Assembly: GCF_004216575.1 (NCBI RefSeq)
Contig: NZ_SGWW01000002.1
Span: 1-64,000, forward strand
Direction: 5' to 3'
Length of the DNA stretch: 64,000 nucleotides
From: Microcella putealis
Lineage (GTDB): Bacteria; Actinomycetota; Actinomycetes; Actinomycetales; Microbacteriaceae
Position 1 is the first letter of the stretch. Each line of letters starts with the position of its first letter. The position numbers and the translations under genes are program-made. The notes beneath the pieces were generated by a model, which did not search any database, was not told where the DNA came from, and was given only the letters and a program-made list of their open reading frames with translations. Shown in pieces: positions 54,504 through 63,986 of the stretch.

Positions 54504-54517
54504 TGCAACCGGTTCCA
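54504..54517 (-). promoter_or_regulatory. LacI/MalR-like operator upstream of beta-amylase
   Basis: TGCAACCGGTTCCA is a near-palindrome around CCGG and resembles operators of LacI-type maltose regulators. It lies 87 bases before the start codon. Its half GCAACCG also matches the block B operator, but the centre differs. Confidence 0.45.
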
Positions 54518-54550
54518 CAGATTTCGGCAGAACTGCCCCAAGTCTCATTT

Positions 54551-54592
54551 CGTTGCAGAAACGGCCCGGCAAACCGGGCCATTTCTGGAACG
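54551..54592 (-). terminator. terminator of the riboflavin operon
   Basis: Two 19-base arms, one beginning CGTTGCAGAAACGGCCCGG, pair with two mismatches around a four-base loop. It lies 58 bases after the ribH stop on the minus strand. It could also act as a regulatory structure for the amylase gene. Confidence 0.6.
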
Positions 54593-54649
54593 AATAGACG
54601 AGGCGTTCCACCTCTGCGAGCATCCCTCGAACGATGGATGCCCGCGCGG

Positions 54650-55120
54650 CTATGCGCGGATCTCGGCGAGCACCCGCGCGGTCGCGAGCGCCGCTTCGGC
54701 CGCCTCGGCGCCCTTGTCTTCGCGCGAGCCGGGAAGGCCAGCGCGGTCGATGCCCTGCGCCTCGTCGTCGAGCGTCAGCACGCCGAAGCCGACCGGCTTG
54801 CCGGTGTCGAGCGCCACGCGGGTCAGCCCGTCGGTCGCCGCGGCCGAGACGTACTCGAAGTGGGGGGTGCCGCCGCGGATGATCACGCCGAGCGCGACTA
54901 CGGCATCGGCCCCCGCGTCGAGGGCGGCCTTCGCCGCGACGGGCAGCTCGAACGAGCCGGGCACGCGGTACTCGACGATCGTCGCGCCCGAGGCCTCGAG
55001 CGTGCGCCGGGCGCCGGCGATGAGCCCGTCGCTGATCTCGGTGTGCCAGAGACCGGCGACGATGGCGACCGTCAGGCCGCTGCCGTCGATCGAGAGGGTG
55101 GGGCTGCCGTGGCCGCTCAT
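54650..55120 (-). CDS. ribH: 6,7-dimethyl-8-ribityllumazine synthase
   Basis: A protein of 156 residues. Characteristic segments are [52 protein letters not shown] (with the catalytic His) and [14 protein letters not shown]. It condenses 5-amino-6-ribitylaminouracil with dihydroxybutanone phosphate and assembles into a large shell. The ATG overlaps the ribBA stop by four bases. It is the last gene of the rib operon. Confidence 0.96.
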   Translation of the reverse strand: MSGHGSPTLSIDGSGLTVAIVAGLWHTEISDGLIAGARRTLEASGATIVEYRVPGSFELPVAAKAALDAGADAVVALGVIIRGGTPHFEYVSAAATDGLTRVALDTGKPVGFGVLTLDDEAQGIDRAGLPGSREDKGAEAAEAALATARVLAEIRA

Positions 55121-56400
55121 GCGGTGCGTCCTTCCAAGGTGGTGAAAACGGGGGCGGAGGTGATCGAGTCGGGCAGTTCGTGGCCCATGCGGTCGCGCTT
55201 GGCGCTCAGGTAGCCCTCGTTGTCGGCTCCCACGCCGACGACGAGCGGCACGAGGCCCGTGACCTCGATGCCGTACTGGGTCAGCTGGCGCCGCTTCTCG
55301 GGGTTGTTCGACAGCAGTCGCACGCGGCTGACGCCGAGGTCGCGCAGCATGTCGCTCGCGGCCTGGTAGTCGCGTGCGTCGGCCGGCAGGCCGAGGGCGA
55401 GGTTCGCGTCGAGGGTGTCGTAGCCGTCCTCTTGCAGGCGGTAGGCCTTCAGCTTGTTGATGAGGCCGATGCCGCGGCCCTCGTGCCCGCGCATGTAGAG
55501 CACGGCGCCGCCCTGGCGGTGGATGACGTCGAGCGCGGCGTCCAACTGGGGGCCGCACTCACACTTGAGCGAGCCAAAGGCCTCGCCCGTGAGGCACTCC
55601 GAGTGCACCCGCACGATCATGTCGTCGCGCGGCATGCCCGAGACAATCGCGACGTGGTCGGCGCCGGTCTTGCGGTCGCGGTACGCGCGCATCGAGAAGG
55701 GGCCGTGGTTGGTGGGCACCGTCGTGGCCACTTCGAAGCGTACCGAGCTGCCCTCGTCGATGGGGGTGACGTCGTCGACCTCGTCGCCGGTGGCACCCGA
55801 GTTGAGGTAGTCGATCAGGTCAGCGATGGTGATGACGACCACGCCTTCCGCCTGACCGAAGGCGATCATTTCGGGCAGGCGCATCATGTCGCCGTCCTCG
55901 CCGACGAGTTCGCCGATCGCCGCGACTTCGCTCAGGCCCGAGAGGCGCATGAGCTCGACGGCCGCCTCGGTGTGGCCGGGGCGCTGCCGCACACCGCCGT
56001 CGACGGCGCGCAGGGGCAGGATGTGACCGGGGCGAATGACGCTCGTCGGGGTTGCCTCGGGGTTCGCGAGCACGCGCAGCGTGTGGGCGCGGTCGCGAGC
56101 GCTGATGCCGGTGGTGACGCCGCTCGCCGCATCGACCGTGACGGTGTACGCCGTGCGCAGCGAGTCTTCGTTGTTGGTCACCATCAGCGGCAGCTCGAGC
56201 CGGTCGGCGATGGCGTTTGTCATCGGCGCGCAGAGGAAGCCGCTCGTGTGGCGCACCGTCCACGCGATCCACTCGGGGGTCGCGAGCTCGGCCGAGATGA
56301 TGACGTCGCCCTCGTTCTCGCGGCTTTCGTCGTCGGCGACCAGCACGGGGCGGCCGGCGCGCAGTTCGGCGAGGGCCTGGGGGATGCTCGCGATGCTCAT
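55117..56400 (-). CDS. ribBA: bifunctional dihydroxybutanone-phosphate synthase / GTP cyclohydrolase II
   Basis: A protein of 427 residues. The N-terminal RibB domain (about 1-205) has [16 protein letters not shown] and ISARDRAHT. The C-terminal RibA domain (about 210-410) has the zinc-binding cysteines in [18 protein letters not shown] and the loop [17 protein letters not shown]. Both halves keep their key residues, so both activities are expected. It overlaps ribE and ribH by four bases each. These two reactions start the riboflavin pathway. Confidence 0.96.
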   Translation of the reverse strand: MSIASIPQALAELRAGRPVLVADDESRENEGDVIISAELATPEWIAWTVRHTSGFLCAPMTNAIADRLELPLMVTNNEDSLRTAYTVTVDAASGVTTGISARDRAHTLRVLANPEATPTSVIRPGHILPLRAVDGGVRQRPGHTEAAVELMRLSGLSEVAAIGELVGEDGDMMRLPEMIAFGQAEGVVVITIADLIDYLNSGATGDEVDDVTPIDEGSSVRFEVATTVPTNHGPFSMRAYRDRKTGADHVAIVSGMPRDDMIVRVHSECLTGEAFGSLKCECGPQLDAALDVIHRQGGAVLYMRGHEGRGIGLINKLKAYRLQEDGYDTLDANLALGLPADARDYQAASDMLRDLGVSRVRLLSNNPEKRRQLTQYGIEVTGLVPLVVGVGADNEGYLSAKRDRMGHELPDSITSAPVFTTLEGRTA

Positions 56401-57053
56401 GCGTCGCTCCTTCCGTTATCGACGGCGTACGCGCCGTCGGTGTCGCCGGCGGTCACGCTGAACCCGAAGCGCGCGAGTCGCGCGACGTGGCGGGCAAGAA
56501 TGTCAGTTTCGATGTTGACGAGCTCGCCGAGCTGGCGTGCGCCGAGGGTGGTGCGCGTCAGGGTCTCGGGGATCAGCGACACCTCGAACCAGTCGTCGCC
56601 CGCCGCGCTCACCGTGAGCGAGATGCCGTCGATGGCGATCGAGCCCTTGTCGACGACGAGCGGCGCGTGGGCCGCGTCAAGGCTGAAGCGAATGACGCGC
56701 CAGGTGCCCTCGTCGCGAATGTCGATGACGCGGCTCGTGCCGTCGATGTGACCCTGCACGATGTGTCCGCCGAGGCGGTCGTTCACGGCAGCGGCACGCT
56801 CGAGGTTGACGGTGCGGCCGACCGCCCACTGCTCGGGGTTCGACATCGCGAGGGTCTGGCCCATGACGTCGGCGCTGAAGTGCTCGGGGTCGAGCTCGAC
56901 GGCCGTCAGGCACACCCCCGAGACGCTGATCGAGTCGCCGCTCTTGGCGTCGCTGACGGCGAGCGGACCGCGCACGGTGATGCGGGCCGAGCCGTCGTCT
57001 GCGTAGCTGAGGGCGACGATCTCGCCCAGTTCTTCGATGATTCCCGTGAACAT
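56397..57053 (-). CDS. ribE: riboflavin synthase, alpha subunit
   Basis: A protein of 218 residues with two similar lumazine-binding barrels. It begins MFTGIIEELGEIV and has SVSGVCLTAVEL in the first repeat and SIAIDGISLTVSA in the second, with GGHIVQGHIDGTSRV between them. It dismutates dimethyl-ribityllumazine to riboflavin. It lies three bases after ribD. Confidence 0.96.
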   Translation of the reverse strand: MFTGIIEELGEIVALSYADDGSARITVRGPLAVSDAKSGDSISVSGVCLTAVELDPEHFSADVMGQTLAMSNPEQWAVGRTVNLERAAAVNDRLGGHIVQGHIDGTSRVIDIRDEGTWRVIRFSLDAAHAPLVVDKGSIAIDGISLTVSAAGDDWFEVSLIPETLTRTTLGARQLGELVNIETDILARHVARLARFGFSVTAGDTDGAYAVDNGRSDA

Positions 57054-57056
57054 CGG

Positions 57057-58094
57057 TTACTGCTCCTTCGCGGGGCGGGCGATGACAAGCAGGTCGTCGC
57101 CCAGGGTGTCGATTCGGTGGATGCTGAGGTGGCGCGCGTCGCGCATGGTCGCGATTCCAAGGTCGTCGATCGCCGTCTTTGGGCCGCCGAGCAGCAGCGG
57201 GGCGAGGTAGATGAGGTACTCGTCGACGAGGCCGGCGCGGATGAAGGCGCTCGCGAGCGTCGGCCCACCCTCGACGAAGAGGCGACGGATGCCGCGCGCG
57301 AACAGTTCGTCGAGGGCCCGAGGAATGTCGCGGTGCCCGAGCTCGATGAGCCCGGCGGGGTGCTGGCGCAACAGGGCGCCGTCGGGCACGGGGCGCTCGC
57401 CGAAGACGACGGGAATCGGCTGCGCGGGCAGCAGTTCGCCGCCCTCACCGCGAGCGGTCAGGCTGGGGTCGTCCGCGAGCACGGTGCCGGTGCCGACCGC
57501 GATGGCGTCGTGCGCGGCGCGCTGCTCGTGCACGCGCTGGCGTGACGCGGCGCCCGTGATCCACTGACTGGTGCCGTCGGCGGCCGCCGCGCGACCGTCG
57601 AGGGTCGCGCCCCACTTCACCGTGACGAACGGGCGCCCGAGCCGGGCGCTCACGAGCCACGGGCGCAACAACTCTTCGGCCTCGTCGGCGAGCACACCGG
57701 CGGTCACGCCGATGCCCGCAGCCCGCAGGCGCTCGGCGCCGCCCCCCTCGACGACACCGGGGTCAGCCACCGCGTACACGACGTGGGCGACGCCAGCGGC
57801 GATCAAGGCTTCGGCGCAGGGCCCGGTGCGACCCGTGTGGTTGCAGGGCTCGAGGGTCACGACGGCGGTGAGGCCGGAGGCGTCGGCGAGCTTCGACAGG
57901 GCGTCGACCTCCGCGTGCGGAGTACCCGCGCCGCGGTGCCAGCCTTCCGCGACCGTCTCGCCATGGGCATCCAGCAGCACGCACCCCACTTGCGGGTTCA
58001 CGCCGGGCGCAGGGCCGTTGGCCGCGATCGCGAGGGCGCGCCGCATGGCCGCCTCGATGGCGGTGTCTGGGGCGCGGTGCGCGGTGGTGGTCAT
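57057..58094 (-). CDS. ribD: bifunctional pyrimidine deaminase/reductase
   Basis: A protein of 345 residues. The deaminase domain (1-145) has the zinc ligands in GTPHAEVDAL and TLEPCNHTGRTGPC. The reductase domain (about 150-345) has VTVKWGATLDGRAAAADGTS and the cofactor segment LFVEGGPTLASAFI. It carries out the second and third steps of riboflavin synthesis. The start is the ATG just before TTTAHRAPDT, which fits the family length; upstream starts would run into the riboswitch. Confidence 0.95.
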   Translation of the reverse strand: MTTTAHRAPDTAIEAAMRRALAIAANGPAPGVNPQVGCVLLDAHGETVAEGWHRGAGTPHAEVDALSKLADASGLTAVVTLEPCNHTGRTGPCAEALIAAGVAHVVYAVADPGVVEGGGAERLRAAGIGVTAGVLADEAEELLRPWLVSARLGRPFVTVKWGATLDGRAAAADGTSQWITGAASRQRVHEQRAAHDAIAVGTGTVLADDPSLTARGEGGELLPAQPIPVVFGERPVPDGALLRQHPAGLIELGHRDIPRALDELFARGIRRLFVEGGPTLASAFIRAGLVDEYLIYLAPLLLGGPKTAIDDLGIATMRDARHLSIHRIDTLGDDLLVIARPAKEQ

Positions 58095-58160
58095 CCCGGG
58101 GCCGTTTCGTGTGGTCGGGCGCATCCGGGGTCGCGTGCGCAGGCGCGAACGCCCGTGCAC

Positions 58161-58301
58161 GCGCGCTCCTCCCATCCGGACTTTCACCGTCGGTGCCGGA
58201 ATTTCACCGGCTCAACCGACCCCGCGCATCCTGGTGGATGCGCGGCGCCGGGTCGCGGACTATGACCGCCGGCTCGGACTTTCACCGACCCCGGAGCGCG
58301 T
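58161..58301 (-). promoter_or_regulatory. FMN riboswitch (RFN element)
   Basis: On the minus strand the sequence carries the RFN hallmarks in order: GGGGTCGGTGAAAGTCCGAG at the 5' side, ACCGGCGG-type and GACCCGG helices, GCCGGTGAAATTCCGGCACC and, at the 3' side, GACGGTGAAAGTCCGGATGG followed by GAGGAGCGC, which closes the basal stem with GCGCTCC. It lies about 65 bases before ribD and would switch off the rib operon when FMN is abundant. Confidence 0.95.
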
Positions 58302-58338
58302 TACAGCTATCAGGGTATCCAACAGGGTGCGCCCTGGG

Positions 58339-59334
58339 TTATTCCCGGACGGTGGCTGGGAACTCCTCGACCCGCTCCAGCAGTTCTTTCGCGCTGGCGT
58401 CGTCGAGGATCAGGTCGGTGATGAGGCCCGCGCGCAGCGCCCCGTGCAGCGCCGGAAGCTTCGAGGCGTCGGCGATGACGCAAATGCGGCGGGGGATGCG
58501 CCGCAGCGTGTCGAAGTCTGGCCCCGTCGCGCGCCGGTTCAGCTCGATGCCGTCGGAGGAGCCATCCGGGCGGAAGAACACTGTCGCGACGTCGCCGATG
58601 ACGCCCTGGCGTTCGAGCGAGCGATAGTCGGCCTCGTCGAGGTAGCCGCCGATGTAGACGTGGCTCGGAATGTTCGCAAACGGTGAGCCGATGCCGAACA
58701 GGGCAATGTCGAGGTGCGACTGCAGCTCCAGCACGCGGCGGGTCGAGCGCTCGCGCCACAGCATCTCGCGCGTCTCGGCCGAGTCGAAGAAGGCCGGCAC
58801 CGGAAACTGCTGGAGCCTCGCCGAATACGCCTCCGAGAAGCGCCGCAAGATCTCGGAGGCGTAGTCGATGCCCGTCGTGTGCGGGTTGCCGGCGCCGTTC
58901 AGTTGAACGATGTCGCTGTTGTGGGTCTCTTTCGGCACGATGTGGCGGCTGATTGACCCCATCGTCGAGCCCCAGGCCACCCCGAGGGTCATATTCGAGT
59001 CGAAAACCGTGCTGAGAAAACGTGCAGCGAAGGCCGCGACCGCCTCTTGACGGTCCGCGCCGGCGACAGTAGCGGGCATCGCTACGACGCGCGCGGTGAG
59101 ACCGAACCGTCTGCCGAGGTCTTCCTCGTCTCGCGCGGTCAATTCGGCGAGCGAGCGCACGCGGATATCGACGAGGCCAACCTCGCGAGCGTAGGAAAGT
59201 AGCCGGGAAACGCTGGATCGCGAGGTGCTGAGATCGCGCGCGATCGCATCCATCGTCCAGTCTTGCAAGTAGTAGAGGTGGGCGGCTCTCACGGCCGCTC
59301 TGGCGCGCGCACTCGCCCCAGTCGTGGAGTTCAC
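58339..59334 (-). CDS. SorC-family transcription regulator, probable control of glycerol genes
   Basis: A protein of 331 residues. The N-terminal helix-turn-helix reads DWTMDAIARDLSTSRSSVSRLL. The C-terminal sugar-phosphate-binding domain contains LGVAWGSTMGSISRHI, DIALFGIGSPFANIP and the C-terminal VIADASKLPALHGALRAGLI. Relatives respond to sugar phosphates or glycerol 3-phosphate. It is divergent from glpD, with a palindrome between, so it is inferred to regulate glpD-glpF-glpK. The GTG start has a strong GGGAGGT upstream. Confidence 0.9.
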   Translation of the reverse strand: MNSTTGASARARAAVRAAHLYYLQDWTMDAIARDLSTSRSSVSRLLSYAREVGLVDIRVRSLAELTARDEEDLGRRFGLTARVVAMPATVAGADRQEAVAAFAARFLSTVFDSNMTLGVAWGSTMGSISRHIVPKETHNSDIVQLNGAGNPHTTGIDYASEILRRFSEAYSARLQQFPVPAFFDSAETREMLWRERSTRRVLELQSHLDIALFGIGSPFANIPSHVYIGGYLDEADYRSLERQGVIGDVATVFFRPDGSSDGIELNRRATGPDFDTLRRIPRRICVIADASKLPALHGALRAGLITDLILDDASAKELLERVEEFPATVRE

Positions 59335-59350
59335 TCAGCTACCTCCCAGT

Positions 59351-59364
59351 TGCACATTCGTGCA
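59351..59364. promoter_or_regulatory. palindrome between the SorC-type gene and glpD
   Basis: TGCAC-ATTC-GTGCA is a perfect 5+4+5 inverted repeat, 16 bases upstream of the regulator start codon and 84 bases before glpD. It is a candidate operator for the regulator. No second copy was found upstream of glpF or glpK. Confidence 0.5.
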
Positions 59365-59448
59365 CTTCGTTTGCCGTCGAGTCTGCGGCGTGGTGACCAT
59401 TGACGCAAGGCACACCGCCCCCAACCCGCAGATTCGAGGTCGATCCGC

Positions 59449-61164
59449 ATGCCGACACCGACGTCAGCCCCCCGCTCCGCCGTCGCCGCTCTTCGCGAGC
59501 GCCCGACCGCCGACGTACTCATCATCGGTGGGGGGATCAACGGCATTGCCACCTTCCGCGACCTCGCCCTGCAGGGCATCAACGTCGTGCTCGTCGAGCG
59601 AGACGACTACGTCTCGGGGGCCTCCGCCGCCTCGTCGCACATGATCCACGGCGGCATTCGCTACCTCGAGAACGGCGAGTTCCGACTTGTTCAAGAGTCG
59701 GTTCACGAGCGCAATGCGCTCTTGCGGCTCGCGCCGCACTACGTGCGCCCGCTTCCCACAACGATCCCGATCTTCTCGACCTTCTCGAGCATCCTGTCGG
59801 CGCCCTTCCGCTTCATCGGCTTTAAGGGCGGCGCCAAGAAAGAGCGCGGGGCGGTGCTCATCAAGGCCGGCCTCACGATGTATGACACCTTCTCGCGTGA
59901 TGGGGGGCGCGTGCCGCGCCACCAGTTCCGCGGGGCGAAGGCGTCGAAAGAGCTGCTGCCGAAGCTGCGCGACGACGTGAAGTACACGGCCACCTACTAC
60001 GACGCCTCGATGCATGACCCCGAGCGTCTCGCCCTCGACGTGCTGAACGACGGCCTCGCCGCCGGCGACAACGCCCGGGCCGCCAACTACGTCGAAGCGG
60101 TCGACATGACCGAAAACGGCGTACGGCTGCGCGACGTCACCACGGGCGACGAATTCGACCTCACCGCCACCCTCGTGGTCAACGCCTCGGGCCCCTGGAC
60201 CGACCTCACCAACAAGGCACTCGGCAACGACTCGAGCTACATGGGCGGCACGAAGGGCTCGCACGTCGTGCTCGACCACCCCGAGCTGTACGAGGCGTGC
60301 AACGGCCGCGAGATCTTCTTCGAGTTCACCGACGGCCGCATCGTGCTCATCTACCCGCTGAAGGGGCGCGTGCTGCTCGGCACCACCGACCTGCCGCACG
60401 ACATGAACGAGCCGATCCGCTGCACCGAGGAAGAGGTCGACTACTTCTTCGAGCTGGTGAACCACGTGTTCCCGACGATCGCGGTCGACCGCTCGCAGAT
60501 TGTCTTCCGCTTCTCGGGAGTGCGTCCGCTGCCGCGCCAAGACGCCGACTCCACCGGCCAGATCTCACGCGACTACCGCGTCGAACAGGGCGAACTGCAC
60601 GGCACTCCCGTGCTCAGCCTCGTCGGCGGCAAGTGGACCACCTTCCGTGCGCTCGGCGAGCAGCTCAGCAACCAGGTGCTCGACATCCTCGGCGTCGACC
60701 GCGTGGTCTCGACCGACGGGCGTCTGATTGGCGGTGCCGTCGGCTACCCGACCACCGACTCCGAGCGTGACGCGTGGCTGGCAACCCACGGTAAGGCGAT
60801 CGGCCGAGAGCGCGCCGCCACCCTGCTCGACCGCTACGGCACGAGCGCCGAGGCGATGATCGCCAGCTTCGCCGCGGGCGACGACACCCCGCTCGTGTCG
60901 GCACCCGAGTACACGCGCGCCGAGATCGCCCACCTCATCTCGACCGAGCAGGTGGTGCGGCTGACCGACATCGTGCTGCGCCGCACCTCGATGGCGTTCG
61001 TCGGTGCGGTCACCGGAAGCGTGCTCGCCGAACTCGCCGACATCGCCGCCGACGTTCTCGGCTGGAGCGCCGACGAGCGCGAGGCGCACATCGATCAGGC
61101 GGCGGCGTACCTCGCCGACGTGCACGGCGTTGAGACGAGCGCCGAGGCGGCAGGAGCGCGATGA
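59449..61164 (+). CDS. glpD: glycerol-3-phosphate dehydrogenase (FAD-dependent)
   Basis: A protein of 571 residues. The FAD-binding motif is VLIIGGGINGIATFRDLALQ near residue 25, followed by SGASAASSHMIHGGIRYLE. Later segments are VNASGPWTDL, YPLKGRVLLGTTDLPHD, FSGVRPLPRQD and SLVGGKWTTFRALGEQ. The C-terminal helical domain is complete. It oxidises glycerol 3-phosphate to dihydroxyacetone phosphate at the membrane. The order glpD-glpF-glpK covers uptake and phosphorylation of glycerol as well. GAGGTCG precedes the ATG. Confidence 0.95.
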   Translation: MPTPTSAPRSAVAALRERPTADVLIIGGGINGIATFRDLALQGINVVLVERDDYVSGASAASSHMIHGGIRYLENGEFRLVQESVHERNALLRLAPHYVRPLPTTIPIFSTFSSILSAPFRFIGFKGGAKKERGAVLIKAGLTMYDTFSRDGGRVPRHQFRGAKASKELLPKLRDDVKYTATYYDASMHDPERLALDVLNDGLAAGDNARAANYVEAVDMTENGVRLRDVTTGDEFDLTATLVVNASGPWTDLTNKALGNDSSYMGGTKGSHVVLDHPELYEACNGREIFFEFTDGRIVLIYPLKGRVLLGTTDLPHDMNEPIRCTEEEVDYFFELVNHVFPTIAVDRSQIVFRFSGVRPLPRQDADSTGQISRDYRVEQGELHGTPVLSLVGGKWTTFRALGEQLSNQVLDILGVDRVVSTDGRLIGGAVGYPTTDSERDAWLATHGKAIGRERAATLLDRYGTSAEAMIASFAAGDDTPLVSAPEYTRAEIAHLISTEQVVRLTDIVLRRTSMAFVGAVTGSVLAELADIAADVLGWSADEREAHIDQAAAYLADVHGVETSAEAAGAR

Positions 61165-61179
61165 CCGCGCGTCGCGAAC

Positions 61180-61207
61180 GGATGCGCGGGGAACATCGCG
61201 CGCATCC
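61180..61207 (+). repeat. small hairpin between glpD and glpF
   Basis: GGATGCGCG and CGCGCATCC form a 9-bp inverted repeat with a ten-base loop, 16 bases after the glpD stop. It may weaken transcription into glpF. It is built from the GGATGC word that recurs across the window. Confidence 0.4.
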
Positions 61208-61331
61208 CCCGATCTCCCGAGGCGGCGCCGTTGCCGCAGCGGGTCGCCCCCACAGCTAGCGCTGACGGGCATCCCCCTCGGTCTCCCCGGCCGAAGGGTT
61301 CACCCCCAACACACGATGAGGACAGGTCAAC

Positions 61332-62084
61332 GTGGACAATCTCACAACAGTATTCGTGTCAGAAGTCGTCGGTACGGCGATGCTTATCCTTCTCGGTGGT
61401 GGTGTCGTCGCGAACGTCATCCTCGCCAAGAACAAGGGCTTTGGCGGCGGCTGGCTGCTGATCAACTTCGGCTGGGGCCTCGCGGTCTTCGCCGGTGTGA
61501 CGGTCGCCTACGCGTCCGGTGCCCACCTGAACCCCGCCGTCACCATCGGCCTGTTCACCAGTGGGCTTGATGAGTTCGCCCCGGGCGTGCCCGTGGGCAT
61601 CGGCTCGATCCTGCTGTACATGGGTGCGCAGCTGCTCGGTGCGTTCATCGGCGCGATCCTCGTGTTCCTCGGCTACAAGAAGCACTTCGACGCCGAGACC
61701 GACGCTGGCACGAAGCTCGCGGTCTTTTCGACCGGCCCCGCGATCCGCAGCTACGGCTGGAACACGATCACCGAGATCCTCGGCACGTTCGTGCTCGTCT
61801 TCGTCGTGATCGGCTTCGGTCGCGCCGAACCGGCCGGCCTCGCCGCGCTGGGCGCGCTGCCTGTCGCCCTGCTCGTTGTCGGTATCGGTGCCTCGCTCGG
61901 TGGCCCCACCGGGTACGCCATCAACCCGGCCCGTGACCTCGGCCCCCGCATCGCGCACGCGCTGCTTCCCATCAAGGGCAAGGGCTCGAGCGACTGGTCG
62001 TACTCGTGGGTGCCGATCGTCGGCCCGCTCATCGGTGGCGCCCTGGCGGGTGTCGCCGCGACGGCGCTGCTTCCCGTTCTGTAA
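61332..62084 (+). CDS. glpF: glycerol facilitator (aquaglyceroporin)
   Basis: A membrane protein of 250 residues with six helices and two half-helices. Both NPA boxes are intact: GAHLNPAVTIGLF and YAINPARDLGPR, the second followed by the Asp typical of glycerol-conducting members. It lets glycerol diffuse into the cell for phosphorylation by GlpK. The GTG start lies after AGGACAGG. It follows glpD by 167 bases. Confidence 0.95.
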   Translation: MDNLTTVFVSEVVGTAMLILLGGGVVANVILAKNKGFGGGWLLINFGWGLAVFAGVTVAYASGAHLNPAVTIGLFTSGLDEFAPGVPVGIGSILLYMGAQLLGAFIGAILVFLGYKKHFDAETDAGTKLAVFSTGPAIRSYGWNTITEILGTFVLVFVVIGFGRAEPAGLAALGALPVALLVVGIGASLGGPTGYAINPARDLGPRIAHALLPIKGKGSSDWSYSWVPIVGPLIGGALAGVAATALLPVL

Positions 62085-62158
62085 TTCGCGGGGCGCGCAT
62101 CCGGCCACCAGGGGGATGCGCGCCCGACCCCCCGACGGCCGTCACGACGGCGGCCACC

Positions 62159-62191
62159 GCATCGCCATTCTCACCAGCATCGCCATTCTCA
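62159..62191 (+). repeat. 15-bp direct repeat before glpK
   Basis: GCATCGCCATTCTCA occurs twice with an 18-bp period, ending just before the AAAGGAG ribosome binding site of glpK. It may be a simple duplication or a tandem protein-binding site. Confidence 0.5.
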
Positions 62192-62210
62192 ACAAAGGAG
62201 TGAAAGAACT

Positions 62211-63725
62211 ATGGCTGACTACGTCCTCGCAATTGACCAGGGCACCACGTCGACCCGCGCCATCATCTTCGACAAGAAAGGCTCGATCGTCTCGACCGGG
62301 CAGATGGAGCACGAACAGATCTTCCCGAAGGCGGGCTGGGTCGAACACGACCCGAAGCAGATCTGGAACAACACCCGAGAGGTCATCGGTTCGGCGCTCT
62401 CGAAGGCGAACCTAACCCGCCACGAGATTGCGGCGGTCGGCATCACCAACCAGCGCGAGACCGCGGTCGTGTGGGACCGCAACACGGGCGAGCCCGTCTA
62501 CAACGCCATCGTGTGGCAAGACACCCGCACCCAGTCGATCGTCGACCGCCTCGCGGCCGACGGCGGCGTCGAGCGTTTCAAGAAGACCGTGGGTCTGCCG
62601 CTCGCGACCTACTTCTCGGGCACCAAGATCGTGTGGATCCTCGAGAACGTCGAGGGCGCGCGCGAGAAGGCCGATGCCGGCGACCTCATGTTCGGCACCA
62701 CCGACACCTGGGTGCTCTGGAACCTGACCGGCGGCACCGACGGCGGCGTGCACGCGACCGACGTGACGAACGCCTCGCGCACGCTGTTCATGGACCTCGA
62801 GACCCTGCAGTGGGACCACTCGATCCTCGAGGCGTTCAACGTGCCGGCGTCGATGCTGCCCGAGATTCGCTCGTCGAGCGAGGTCTACGGCCACGTGCAC
62901 TCGTCGTCGCTGTTGCGCGAGGTTCCCGTCGCGGGCATCCTCGGCGACCAGCAGGCGGCCACCTTCGGCCAGGCGGCGTTCGACACCGGCGAGTCGAAGA
63001 ACACCTACGGCACCGGTAACTTCCTGATCTTCAACACCGGCGAAGAGATCGTGCACTCGAAGAACGGCCTGCTCACGACCCTCGGCTACAAGCTGGGCGA
63101 CGACAAGCCGCACTACGCGCTCGAGGGGTCGATCGCGGTCACGGGCTCGCTGATCCAGTGGTTGCGCGACAACCTCGGCATCATCAGCTCGGCCCCCGAG
63201 GTCGAAGAGCTGGCGAAGACGGTCGACGACAACGGTGGCGCCTACTTCGTGCCGGCGTTCTCGGGTCTGTTCGCGCCCTACTGGCGGTCGGATGCGCGTG
63301 GTGCCCTCGTGGGCCTCACCCGCTATGTGAACAAGGGGCACATCGCTCGCGCGGCCCTTGAGGCGACAGCCTTCCAGACCCGCGAGGTGCTCGACGCGGT
63401 CAACGCCGACTCGGGCGTCGACCTGACCGAGCTGAAGGTCGACGGCGGCATGATCGCGAACAACACGCTCATGCAGTTCCAGGCCGACATCCTCGGTGTG
63501 CCCGTCGTGCGTCCCGTCGTCGCCGAGACCACCGCGCTCGGTGCGGCCTACGCCGCGGGTCTCGCCACCGGGGTCTGGAGCTCGCTTGACGAGCTGCGCC
63601 AGAACTGGCAGGAGGACTCGCGCTGGACGCCCAACATGGACGACTCCGAGCGCGAGCGTCAGCTGCGCAACTGGAAGAAGGCCGTGACGAAGACGTTCGA
63701 CTGGGTCGACGACGACGTCAACTAG
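62211..63725 (+). CDS. glpK: glycerol kinase
   Basis: A protein of 504 residues of the FGGY family. It begins [20 protein letters not shown] and contains [53 protein letters not shown] and [20 protein letters not shown]. It phosphorylates glycerol to glycerol 3-phosphate, the substrate of GlpD. AAAGGAG lies before the ATG. A terminator follows the stop by 60 bases. Confidence 0.97.
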   Translation: MADYVLAIDQGTTSTRAIIFDKKGSIVSTGQMEHEQIFPKAGWVEHDPKQIWNNTREVIGSALSKANLTRHEIAAVGITNQRETAVVWDRNTGEPVYNAIVWQDTRTQSIVDRLAADGGVERFKKTVGLPLATYFSGTKIVWILENVEGAREKADAGDLMFGTTDTWVLWNLTGGTDGGVHATDVTNASRTLFMDLETLQWDHSILEAFNVPASMLPEIRSSSEVYGHVHSSSLLREVPVAGILGDQQAATFGQAAFDTGESKNTYGTGNFLIFNTGEEIVHSKNGLLTTLGYKLGDDKPHYALEGSIAVTGSLIQWLRDNLGIISSAPEVEELAKTVDDNGGAYFVPAFSGLFAPYWRSDARGALVGLTRYVNKGHIARAALEATAFQTREVLDAVNADSGVDLTELKVDGGMIANNTLMQFQADILGVPVVRPVVAETTALGAAYAAGLATGVWSSLDELRQNWQEDSRWTPNMDDSERERQLRNWKKAVTKTFDWVDDDVN

Positions 63726-63785
63726 TCGTCACGCGTGACGCTGGCACGTCACATCGCCCCGCTGTGGTGGTAGCGGCGGGGCACG

Positions 63786-63815
63786 GCGGGCGGGAAGCTT
63801 CGGCTTCCCGCCCGC
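63786..63815 (+). terminator. terminator of the glycerol operon
   Basis: GCGGGCGGGAAGC and GCTTCCCGCCCGC form a perfect 13-bp stem closed by a stable TTCG tetraloop. TTGCGTG follows. Confidence 0.85.
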
Positions 63816-63866
63816 TTGCGTGCGCGGGGTGTGCGGGGACTGCCGTGCACACGACGACTGCGCGCC

Positions 63867-63950
63867 CCGCCCTGTCCGCCCCGCCCTGTCCGCCCCGCCG
63901 CTGCTGACCCCACCGCGCCCGCCCCACCGCGCCCGCCCCGCCTCGCCCTG
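63867..63950. repeat. low-complexity tandem C-rich repeats
   Basis: Tandem copies of CGCCCCGCCCTGTC (about two) and of CACCGCGCCCGCCC (about two) make a C-rich, G-poor strand. No gene is credible in either strand; minus-strand translations are Gly/Arg-rich shadows. Confidence 0.5.
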
Positions 63951-63986
63951 CGCCGGGCTACTAGCCATTCAGTTGGAGGCCGTTTC

